From Eudorina sp. 2006-703-Eu-15 (taxonomy: Eukaryota > Chlorophyta > Chlorophyceae > Chlamydomonadales > Volvocaceae), in assembly GCA_003117195.1 (NCBI GenBank), contig BDSI01000021.1, forward strand, positions 372,001 through 436,000: DNA of 64,000 nucleotides. Direction: 5' to 3'. Under the pieces are notes generated by a model, which was given only the letters and a program-made list of their open reading frames with translations, did no database searches and was not told the origin of the DNA. Position numbers and translations under genes: made by a program. Shown here in pieces: positions 39,780-51,700 of the stretch; position 1 is the first letter of the stretch, and the number at the start of each line of letters is the position of its first letter.

Positions 39780-42700
39780 CTACTCGGCTACGGCCGAATC
39801 CGCACGTGACCGGCCCCGGCCCCGGCCCCGGCCCCGCCCCCGACCACGTCCCCGACCTCCCCTCCGACCAGCCGACGCAGCAGCTCGGGGCGCGCGCTGA
39901 CCAGCACCAGCAGCACCACCAGCAGCACCACCAGCAGCACCACCACCAGCCGGCAGCGGCGGCGGTGACGTGCTACGGCCGCGGCCGCGGGCGGACTGCT
40001 GCTTCCGCTTGCCCTCGCCATCTCCGTCGCTGTCGTCACCGCCCTCGTCATCCGAACCGGGGCTGTCCTCCTCCCCGCCAACAACCACCGCGCGCCGTTT
40101 CCGTGTCCTGCCGGCGCCGCCACGCCTCGCGCGGGGGTTCGGCCGCGGTTCGGAATCAGATCCAGATCCGGGTCCCGAGTCGGACTCCTGTTCTGCGGAT
40201 TCCGAGGACGTGGGTTCCGTCTCGGGTTCGGATCCTGGCCTCGACCCCGATCCAGTTTCGGATCCGGAATCCGCGGACGGCCGTGACTCGTCGCTTGAGT
40301 CGCTGCTGGAAGTGGAGGACGCGGCGGCAGCCGTCGATGCGCCGCGCCGCCGGCCGCGGGCCGGTTGCGGCTGCGGCTGCTTACGTTTGCCGCCGCGCAA
40401 GCGCTTCGCCCGCGTTGCACCCCCTCCGCCATCTTCACCGCCGACGCCCTCACCACCCAGCCTCGCCGCCACGGCGGCCGACGCCGCTGCCGTCTCAGTG
40501 CCGCGTCCCCGCGCCGCAGCTGACGAGGCGGGACCCGTCCCCAGCCGCTGCCGCCGCCGCGGCGGCAGCTCCTCCTCCTCCTCCTCCTCCTCGATCCCCG
40601 CCTCCGCTTCGCTCTCCTCCATCTCCTTGTCCTCCACCTCCTCGTCCTCCGCCTCCTCGTCCTCCTCCCCCAGTGCTTTCCGCTGCTGGCCTGGCCGCTG
40701 CCGTTGCCGCCGCTGCGGCGCCGGCGGCGGCTTCTGCTGCCGCTTCTGCTGCAGGCCTGCTCCCGCGCCGCGGTCCCGGGCTCGCTTCCGAGCCCCGCCG
40801 CCCACGCCCCGCGCCAGGCCCGTCCGTGCCGTCCTCTGCGCCTGCTGTTGCTCCTCCCGGCCTGCATCCGACGAGTCAGGCTGCGCGTCCGCCTCCGCAT
40901 CTAAAAGCCCCACGGCGCCGGAGAGCGAAGACGATGACTTCTCCTCTTCCTCCGCCGCCTCCTCCTCCTTCGCTGCCGTCTCCGCCTCTGTCGCCTTCGT
41001 CCCGATGTGCTCAGACGGGACGTCCTCGTCGGTCGACTCCAACTGAAACCCTCGCCGCCGCCTGCCCTGCCTCCTCCTGCTGCTGCTCGGTGCGGTTTGA
41101 TGACGCTGCTGCTGCTGCTGCTGCTGCGGCGGCGGCGGCTTCTGCCACCGGGTCCCCCGCCGGTGCTGGTGCTCCTGCTGGTGCTTTCTGCGCGTTGTCC
41201 GCACAGCCGGTGTAGGGCTGTCTGAATCACTCTCGCTGCTGCTGTCGCTGCTGCTACTGCTGCTGCTACTGCTGCTGCTACTGCTACTGTGGTCACGTCC
41301 GCTGCTGCTACTGCTACGGCTGCTGCTACCCCTGCGTTCGTTGTCGCTGACGTGGTTGCCTTCCTCGTCACTGCTACTGCTGCTCCTGCTGCTGCCGCTA
41401 TTGCCTCCCTCACTTTTGCTACTGCTTTTGCTGCGACGGGGGACGGGTCTGGCGCCACCGCCGCCGACGGAGGACCGCCGGCCCCGACCCGCCGCAGGAC
41501 CGCGGATGGCGCCGCCGCAGCCACTGCTGCTGCTGCTGCTGTTATCACCACCACCGCTGCTGCTGCTGCTACTGCCGCTGCACCCACCATCCGCCCGAAC
41601 CAGCCGCCGGAACGCCGCGCCGTCCAGCAGGTCGGTGTAGCTGCGGCGGCCGCCATCGGCGCCCGTGGCGGCGGCGCGGCGGCGGCGCGGCCGCCGCAGC
41701 TGCCCGGCCCAGTCCCCCTCCGCTCCTGCACCGCCGCCGCCGTCGAGGGGTAACTCCCACGCCGCCGCCTCCGCCCCCGCCGCCGCCGCGGCGGCGTCCT
41801 CGTCCTCCTGTCCCTCGAAGCCGTCCTCCCGCGCCCGCACCCAGGCCGGCAGCTCCTCCGGCGTGATGAGGGGCGGCCGGGGGGCCGCCAGGCCCGCCGC
41901 CCGCGCGGCCTGCGTCGCCGCCTCCGCGCGCCTCGCGTCCATCTCGTCGAACACCCGCAGCTCCTCAGCCGACCTGGCGCCCGCCGAGGAGTGGAGTGGA
42001 GTGGAATGGAGTGGAGTGGAGTGGAGTGGAGTGGAGTGGAGTGGAGTGGAGTGGAGTGGAGTGGAGTGGAGTGGAGTGGAGTGGAGTGGAGTGGAGTGGA
42101 GTGGAGTGGAGTGGAGTGGAGTGGAGTGGAGTGGAGTGGAGTGGAGTGGAGTGGAGTGGAGTGGAGTGGAATGGAGTGGAGGTCAGGGGGAAACAGGGGG
42201 TTCAAACCTGAAGCCGCGGGAGCTTGGATGCGGCGTGTGGCGTGTACCGACCTGGGTGGAGGTTAGGCGTGCGTTTGAGGAGGGAGCCCGGCCGACCACA
42301 ACCTGTTCCACACTCTTACCTAGAGAACCTGCAGCGTGGCAGCAGCACCAGTGCGCCACCCACCACCCGACCTCGACCCACCGACTGACCGGGCCACCTC
42401 AACCCACCCACCGACCCACCGACCCACCGGGCCAGCATCCTGTTGATCTCCGCCGCGGAGTGGGGCGCCGACGCGTCCCCCAGCCCGCCTCCGCCGTCCC
42501 CGTGGTGCTGCTGGCGCAGGAGCGCTTGGAGGGCCTGGTGCAGGTGTGGAATGGCAGGCGGGTTGGGGACCGGCAGGTTAGGCGGGGGCGAAGGCGGCGG
42601 CGCAGACGGCAGCGGGGGTACAGAACGGGGAGAGCGGACAGAGGAGAGTTTGGGCGACACCTCCCTAACACGGCGCCCTACGAGAGGGGAGCGAGCTGCA

Positions 42701-45700
42701 CGCAGAACGACGATGGAGCGGGCCTCTGCTCCACGTTCCCGTGCCCGACCCCGGCCCCCGACCCCGCGCCCCGCCCTGCCGTCCGCCTGCCCCGCCCCTC
42801 CCCTTGCCCATCCTGCTCCTCCCCTCGCCTGCTCCGCCTCGCCTCATCCCGTCACCTCTTTCTCCAGCCTCCCCCCGCCCCTCTGCCCCGCCCCTCTGCC
42901 CCGCCCCCGCCCCCCTGCCCCGCCCCTCTGCCCCTGGCGCCCACCTGCTGGCGCTCCGCCGCCGTGGCCCGGTCGTTGAAGAGCCCCGCCCCAATGACCG
43001 CCTCCCCCATGTCCCTCTTCCGGTCCGCCCTGTCCAGGATGGCCTCCTCCAGAGTTCCACAGGCCACCAGCACCAGCACCAGCACCGCCCGGGTCTGCCC
43101 CAGGCGGTGCGCCCGGTCCTCCGCTTGCTGGTCCATGGCGGGGTTCCAGTCCGAGTCCAACATGATGACGGTGTCCGCTGACTGACAACAGGGGGGGATA
43201 ACAGGGGGGGATAACAGGGGGGATAACAGGGGGGATAACAGGGGGGATGACGGGGGGGGAGATAGGGAGGGCGGGGGGTCGGGCGGGTTTCGGCGAATGG
43301 GTGGGCAGGAGATGCGAATGGGGTGGGGTGGGGATGCGCGGGGCGGGGCGAGAGAGCAGGCGGGGTGGGCGGGGAGCTAGGGGATAGAGGACATTGGTAG
43401 ACTGCGCTGCTGCTGCCAGAGCGAAAAAGGTCCGGGGAAGAACCAACAGTACCAGCTACGACTGTACCATCTACGGGGAGCTAGGGGAGGGCGGAAGTGA
43501 GGCAGCGGGTCGTCGAGTTGGGCACACATCTGTGACACGAGGAGGGGGGGACGCGACGCAGGGCTCATCCTGGCTGAGGTAGGCATCCAGCAGCCAGGCA
43601 GCAGATCTTGGGACATGTGCCTTCCTGAATCCGTCCGTCCGTCCGTCCGTCCGTCCGTCGCTCGGTCTGCCCGTGACCCCGCGGGCACAGCACAGCACAG
43701 CACGGGCGGGCGGGCGGCGCACACCTGCAGGTTCAGCCCCATGCCGCCCGCCCTGGTGGACAGCAGGAACACCAGGTGCGGGGAGGCGGGGTCGTTGAAG
43801 GCCGCCAGCAGGCGGGGCCGCTCCTCGGTGCGGGTGGAGCCGTCCAGTCGGAGGTACGGCAGCCCGCGCAGCTCCAAGAGCTCCTGCACGGGGGGAGGGG
43901 GGAGGGGAGGGGAGGGGCGCCATGAAGGCGGAAGAGGGCGGAGTGCGTGGGGGTGTTGGCAGTGCGTGGAGGTGTTGGCAGTGCGTGGAGGTGTGTCTGT
44001 TTTGGTCGATGCCGTCTCCTGCTCTCACGGCTTCCTGCGTTGGACTTGTGCTCCGTTACAACGCACAGCACGCACATACACACCCGCCACACCCGCCCAA
44101 GAGGCCCGCCACATGTGTGTGTGTATATATACATATATATATGCATACAGGCATCTTTTTAGGCACTGCTCTGGCCCCCCCCTTGCATGTCACGCACACC
44201 TGCTCCGCCTGCCGAGTACCCCCCCCACACACACACAAAGAAACCCCTGCCCTGCCCCCCCCCACACACACACTCAAAGAAACCCCTGCCCTGCCCTGCC
44301 CCCCCCCCACACACACACACAAAGAAACCCTTGCCCTGCCCTGCCCCCCCCCCCACACAAAGAAACCCCTGCCCTGCCCCCCCCCCACACAAAGAAACCC
44401 CTGCCCTGCCCTGCCCCCCCCCCACAAAGAAACCCCTGCCCTGCCCTGCCCCCCACCCCAACCCCCCCCACACACAAAGAAACCCCTGCCCTGCCCCCCC
44501 TACCTCCACGAGGTCCAGCGCCCGGGTCATCTGACTGAACAGCAGCACCCGGTGGCCCGTGGCGGCCAGCTTGGGCAGGAGGGAGTCCAGCAGGGCCAGC
44601 TGGGGGAGTGGAAGGGGGTGGAGGAGGGGGTTGGGGGGGGAGGGATGGGGGAGTGGGGGGATGGGGGTGTGTGGAGGAGGGTTGGGCGGGCGAGAGCGGG
44701 TGGGCGGGGGGGCTAGGCACGTTGGTGGGTTGGCAGGGTTGAGAAGGGCGGTGCCGCTGAGGGCATTGGGGAGGGGCCGCAAGGAGTGGCGGTATCATCG
44801 CGCGACGCGGAACGCTCTGGTAGGGAGCGGGGTTGGGTTTCGGGTGCGGAGAAGGTTTACGGCAACGAGCCCTGGGGTTTGTCCTGCCACTTGCCATCAT
44901 CACCCCGGGCCACCCTCGCAGCCCCCGCCTCACCTTGCCACTCGCCCGGACGAGCTCCTCCGCATCCCCCCCTGCAGGTGGCCCCGGGCCGCCCGGCCCC
45001 GGACCCGGCTCGGGCCCCGGCTCCGGACCCAGCGCTACCGGGACGGGCTGCGCTCCGGAACCCGACCCGGTCTCCAGCTGGGCCTCCTGTGCAGACCCGG
45101 GTGCAGCGCCGGGGCCTGGCCCGGACTCGGTTTGGCCGCCGCTGCCTCCTCCTCCTCCTCCTCCTCCCCCGTCCTCCGCCCCGTCGGCCTTCGTACTCTG
45201 TGTGGCGCCATTGCAGGCGCCTTGCCCTGTCGCCGCGGGCGCAGCGGCCACTGGCGCAGGCGACTGCTGCTGCTGCTGCTGCTGCTGCGCCGGCGCCGGC
45301 GATGGCTCGGCCCTCACCTCCGCCTCCGCCTCCGGGGCCGTGGGTGGGGCCGGCTGCGCCCCGGGCGCTGTGGGTGCCGCCTCTCCTGCCGGGTGCTGGG
45401 TCCCCAGCCGCTCCTCCTCCAGCAGGTAGGGGTGGATGCAGGCCTTGCGGAGGTGCATCGTCAGGTTGGCGAGAGCCCGGGGCTGAGGGAGGGACGGAGG
45501 GAGGGATATAATGAATTGGTTGATATATTTATACTGCGCTGCTGCTGGGGGGAGAGAGGGAGGACGGGGCGGCGGCAGGACGGGTTTGTGGGCGGGGCGT
45601 GGGGCGGATTGCGGGATTCCGACAAACATGGACAAGCATGGGGAACACGCCCCCGCCACCCCTGGACCTCTTCCTACGAAATGAGTCGGCAGGAGTCGAG

Positions 45701-48700
45701 ATGCCGCTCGGCTGGAATCCAAACCCCCCAGTACTCACTCCCCTGGCTGCCGGCTCTGGCAGTCAGCGCGGCAACCCGCTACCCCCCAGATTCCTGATCA
45801 TTCCCCCCGGCCCCGTCGGCGGCTATCCACTCAACGTTCCAACGGGCGCTGCTGTGTGACGGCGTGGGTCTGTGTGACGGCGCGGGTCGGCTTCGGGCCC
45901 CTGCTGGGTTTCGCTTGCGTATGCCCTCCGGGCCGGCGTCGGGTTTCGGGTGAGCGTGCCCTCCGGCGCGCGGCCTCCGGGCCGGCCCGGCCGTGTCGCC
46001 CCCCCACCTGTAACCGCTACGACGTCTTCGCCTCCCCGCCCCTCTCTCTCCCCCCCCCCGGCACCTCACCCCGCACCTCACGTACCCAACACAGCCCGCC
46101 CGACCGCCCTAGGCGCGCCACCACGCGGCACCCCACATGCAGGGGCTGCCCCGCTACGACCGGGCACGGTGGGGAGCCATATCCCGAACGTGGCCCGCCA
46201 CCCGGTCGTCCGTCCCCGCCCATGCTTGCTCCCCCTGTCGTACATGCCGTACATGTCGTACGGCCTCCCGTCCCCGTCCCATATCCCACTTCCCCTCGTC
46301 CGCCCCGTCCTCTTTCGCGCCGCGCTGCCGCCACGCCATTCTCGCATACTGTCTTCTTTTTTATGTTTGCTTTTGTCATTCCCTACAATCGTTGCCACCC
46401 TCGCTCACTCCGTTCCTCGGCTTCCCTCCCTGCATCGCCATGGCCCTGGACATCGCTCGCGGCGCGGCTGCTCCGTCTACCACCACAGGTCGGTAATGTC
46501 CTTTCCGGGTTGGGTTGGGTTCGCAGTTTGCTTGTTGTGGCACTGCGGCAGCGCGGCCGCGCCGCCACGCGCCCGCGCGCGGTCTCTATCTTTTCGTTTG
46601 CTCTGCAGGTACCGCACCACGTAAGTATAGTGCGTTATGCTGGGTGTGCCCGGGTTCGCGGGTTTATTTATTTTTCTCAATTTAACCCCCCGGCCCCCAC
46701 TCCCGCACTCCCCAGTCCCCAGTCCGCAGTCCCCATACCCAGTCCCCATTCCCAGTCCGCAGCCCCCATTTCCCACTCCCCAAGCCACGCGGCCGCCTGC
46801 GCCCCCCACCTTCCCCGAAGCGGCCACCAGCCGGCCCCTCTCGCGGATCTGTCGGTACTGCTCCGCCTGGACAGGGGGCCCCGGGGGCAGCGTGGGGAGA
46901 GGGCGGGGGGCGGGAGGGGTATGATACGAGCACAGGGACCCCGAGGGCAAGGGGCGGAGGGGGGGGACGAGCACAGGGACTCCGTTTAAAAGGGGCGGAG
47001 GCGGGAGGCCCTCAAGGCGCGCGCGGCTTAGGGCAGGGCTGTGACCTTGGTATGGGAAGTGGGATCGTGGTCCGTTATTATGGGATCGTGTTCGATCGAC
47101 CCGTCAGTGCTGCGAAGGCAGGGGGCAATGCACTGGTGCAAAGTCGCTGATGAACCGGGCGCATACACCGCGTGAGCAGCGCTGCACCCACCATCGCGAT
47201 CCCGCTGCTTTCCTCCTCGCCGGGCAGTGGCCACACACCCGCCTCGGGCCGGGCGGGTTCCCCTTCGACACCCACCCACCTGCCAGGCCGACAGGGGGCA
47301 CCGGATGACGTGGCGGCTCTTGGTCGGCAGCTCCGAAGCCACCTCGGACTTCGTGCGGCGGAGGAGGAAGGGGCGGAGCACCTGACAGCCGGGCCGCGCG
47401 GATGGGAAGGTGGGGAGGGATAGAGAGTCAGAGCGACGATTGGCCAAGAGGGGCGGGGTCAGCGCAGCCGTGGACATATGCCAAAACGCGGCTCCACTCG
47501 GGCCACCGTCACCCCCCCGCCCCTCACCCGGTGCAGCCCCCACCCAGGCACACCCCCAAAAACCCCCCAACCCCCCGCCAAACTCCCCCACCCAAACCTC
47601 CCTCAACCCCCCACGCCACCCTCCCCCACCTGATGCAGCCGGTTGATGACCAGCAGCCGCTCCTCCTCCCCCAGGGCCAGGTCCTCGCGATCGGCGGAGC
47701 CCTAGGAGGGGGGGGGCGGGGGCGGGGAAGGAGAGGGGCAGGGGGGCGGGCGGGCGGGGAAGGAGAGGGGCAGGGGGGCGGGGGGCGGGGAAGGAGAGGG
47801 GCAGGGGGGGCGGGGAAGGAGAGGGGCAGGGGGGCGGGGGCGGGGAAGGAGAGGGGGCGGGGGGCGGGGAAGGAGAGGGGCAGGGGCAGCAGCAAGGGGC
47901 GGGAGGAGCGGCGCAGGGAGGGGCGGGTTTCGCTGTCTTTATTGACAAAGGGAGGGGCGGGGCAGGCAGGGGCGGGGAGAGCCAGGCCGGGAGGTGTTTG
48001 GCGTGCTGGGGAAGCGGCGGAGAAGCCACCGGGGGCCGCACGAGGGGCGAAGCCGTTGGGGGCGGACAGCGGGGTGCCCAGGGAAGGGAGGGGTCGGGTG
48101 TCCCCGCCATCCCCGCAGCCCAATCCTCTGCTCCCTCTTCACCACAAAAATGAGCAAACACATCAAGGCACAAACACACACGCACCCACATGGTGGGCTT
48201 CTTCTTAAACACACGCACCCACATGGTAAGTATATCTGCACCTGGGCTGGGTCGGTCGGGTTCCTTTCCTAAGCACACTCGCACACACACGCACCCCTTC
48301 CTTAGGCACATGCACCCCTGCCTTGCATGGCACGTACTCCTGCCATACCCCAAAGGCACTCCCCCGTCCACTCCCCCGTCCTCACCTTGAACGGCGCCGC
48401 GAACCAGTCGTCAAAGTCCTGCTGGCAGCTGAACACGTCGGGCAGTAGGAAGTTGAGCAGCGCCCAGAGCTCCGTGAGGCTGTTCTGGAGGGGGGTGCCG
48501 CTCAGCAGCAGCCGGCAGCGGGGCCGCAGAGCCGCCAGCACCCCGAACAGCGCCGAGCGGTGGTTCTTGAGCCGGTGGCCCTCGTCCACCAGCAGCACCT
48601 CCCAGGGCAGCTGCGGCGGAGGGGAGGGGAGGAGAGGAGAAGGGGTACAAGAGTGGTAGACATATTCAGACTGCGCTCGGAGGGTCAGTAAGCGGAGGTG

Positions 48701-51700
48701 AAGGGAGGTGATGGGGTACAGCAAATGGAGCAAGGGAGGTTGGGGTTGATACAATGGAGCTAGGGGTTGGTTGAGTTCAGAGACTTCCTGGGCTAGGGTG
48801 TTGGAAGCCGCGTTGCGAATTGGGCATAGACATACAGGAACTGCGCTGACGGAGGGGACCTTGGAGGTTGAAAGGAAAGACAAACGGGGGATCAACCTCT
48901 ACCTGGGGTAGAGATTGAAAAGACGAATGAGGGGACCTCATTTGCTGCGCTGTGAGGGTTCGAGGGCCGGTTGGTTGGTTGGTTGGTCCCCCCCCCGTTG
49001 GCGCCGGGACCTTCGCCCCTGGGGCTGGGCTCGTCACGTCGTGAGGGCGTTCGCACTTTAGACGATGCGGCTGTGAGATACAGCGCCTGCAGCTGCAGGA
49101 CGCTGCAGGAAGGGGCCGGTAAGAAGCAAACTCTCTCTACCCCGCCCGCATCTCTTATCCCGCCCACAGAGCAGCGAATCTCCGCACCGACCTTCCTCAT
49201 CAGGGCCTTATCCCGAATCGCCAGGTCGTAGTGCGTCACCACCACCAGCGGCCGACTGCCGATGCCTCCCGCCCCGCCTCCTCCGCCAGCTCCGCCTGCA
49301 CCCGCTTCCGTACCGGCCGCCGACCCACGGGTCGCGCCCACTCCCGCCGCCGCCACCGCGCCCGCCACCGCCGCCGGCGCACCCGCGGCCAGCCCCGCCT
49401 CCGCCATCATCTGCCGCCCCAGCACCTTCCGCTCGCTGCGCCCCCCGTCGTAGCACAGCGCCGCGAGGCCGGGCGCCCAGCGCTGCAGCTCCGCCATCCA
49501 GTTGGACAGCACCGCCTTCGGAGCCAGGATCAGGTGGGGGCCCTATGGGGACAGGTGGCCGGAGACCCAACGACACGACCCGTCAGCGCAGTTCTGTCTT
49601 TGCCAGTTTGCCTACCTAGCAATCCGCTGCACATCGCCAACCTGCCCCTTCCCCCGGCTCTCTCTTTATGACCCCTTGCCCCGGACATTTCCTCTGGCAG
49701 TCAGCGCAGTTTGCATATGCCCTCCAACCAAGGCATACCTATATACCTATACCTATATACCTATATAGGTGTATACCTATACACCTATACACCTATATAC
49801 CTATACCTATATACTTATACCTGCAGGTACAGGTATCTACCCTTCCTCCCCTCCTCCCCCGGCACGTACCCCGCTCCGCCCCGCCTCCGCCAGGTGCGCG
49901 AGCAGGCTGATGGCCTGCAGGGTCTTACCCAGCCCCATCTCATCCGCCAGGATGCCGTTCATCTGCGGACGCGGGGGAGGGTCGGGCGGGGCGGGGTTTG
50001 GGCCTGGGTTGGCGCTGGGAACGCCCAGACCGCGGCGCGACGCCCGCTGTCCCCCCCCTGGTCAATAAAGACAGCGTAACCGGGTCGGGGGGAGCAAGGA
50101 GCCACGCGGCTCCCCCAGCCCTCGCCCTACAGGGAAGATGTGCCCAACCGGCCACCCAGCCAGCCACCCTCCCCTTTCCCACAGCTCCACCCCTGCACAC
50201 CCTCGTCTCGGATTCGCAACCCCCCCACCCACCAACCCCCCCACCCACCCACCCCCTCCCCACCCCCACCCACCCACCCACCCACCCACCCACCCACCCA
50301 CCCTGTTCACGAACAGCGACGCCAGGAACCGCAGCCCGTCCAGCTGGTACCGCCTCATCGGGCACCCCGAGCCCACCAGCATGGCGGGGGCGGGGACGTC
50401 CTCCCTGGACGCATGGCCGGGGAGCGGGCCGGGGGGAGGGGGGGGAGGAGGCGCGTGTCGTGGTTTGCCAGGCGGGCAACTGGGTATTGGGGAGCGCCCC
50501 ACCCCGTACCCCATCCCGTACCCCACCCCGTACCCCATCCCGTACCCCACCCCGTACCCCACCCCGCCCCACGGCAGCATCTGGCAGCAGCGCAGTATGT
50601 ATCACATGTCCACCGATTCACCGTACCCCACCTCACCCCCCAGTGGCCCTCAACATGAACAGGCCGCCCCTCACACCCCCCTCACATCCCGACACCCCCC
50701 ACCGGCCCACCTGGCCCCGTGCACCACTTCGTAGTAGCGCTGCTGTCGGGCGATCATCGCCGCTGTGTCGTCGGAGCCCACATGCACGGACCCAGCGCCG
50801 GAGCGCCCGCCCGCAACGGCCGCCGCCGCCGCGGCTGCCGCCGCCGCCGCCGCCGGGGCCGCCGCCGCCGCCGCCGGGGCCGCCGCCGCCGCCGCCGCGG
50901 CGGGCTCCCTTGCCGACGTGGCGCCGTCAACGCCGGCTGCCGGCACATCCCCGCCGCCGCCGCCGCCGCTACCCACCGCGGCCTGCATTGCGGCACCCTG
51001 CGCCGACGGCTGCAGCCCTGTCCCCGCCTCTGCCCCTGCCTCGCAAACATCACCTGGCGCGTCCCCCGCCTCCACTTTCTGTTGCTGCTGCTGCTGCTGC
51101 CCCTGCTGCTGCTCCTGTGGGGCAGGTGGCGGGGCGGCAGCCGCCGCCGCCGCCGCCTGCCTCAGCTTCGCCTCCGCCTCCGCCTCCGCCGCCCGGCGCT
51201 TTCTCTCCGAGAGCTGCTCCGTGAGGGCCGCCATGATGGCGTCGGTGCGCTGCAGCAGCTCCCTCAGTCGGGAGTCCTTGGCTCGGGAGGCCAGCAGCAG
51301 GTACGCCGAGTAGTTGTTGGTCTGCTCACACCGGGGTGTGTGTGTGTGTGGGGGGGGGAGATGGGAGGAGTGGACTTCGACACGGGTTTCTGGTTGGTTT
51401 CAACTCAAGGGGTGTGTGTATAACAAGAAACCCACCAATAACCGCCCAGGGGTGTGTGTGTGTGTGCATCGTTACACATCTCGTCGGGCCTGACGCTCGT
51501 CCGGGCAGCTGCCCTTGTGTGCGTGTGGCGAAGACACTCGAAGGAAGGAAGGCGGGGTCGAGGAGGGTGCATGTGAAGCGGGGCCCTCTCCATAATGCAT
51601 TCGGGGGTTTGGATCGGGAGGGCGCTCTAGGGGTGGTGCAGGGTGATGCAGTCGGCCCAAGTCGCAGGTTGGTGTCCGTTGGGGAGAGAACGCGCCGCGC

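Noticed and set aside
39806..41215. Plus-strand open frames of 469 and 358 residues over the last SWI/SNF exon
   Set aside because: The minus frame continues the SnAC-like exon in phase. The plus frames are Ser/Pro/Arg-rich by-products of the same triplet repeats.
41991..42266. Open frames made of repeated EWSGV
   Set aside because: Simply the (GGAGT)n array translated; it lies inside an intron.
50001..51224. Plus-strand frame of 408 residues (Pro/His/Ala-rich)
   Set aside because: It spans introns and the antisense of SWI/SNF exon 51321-50711; no motif.
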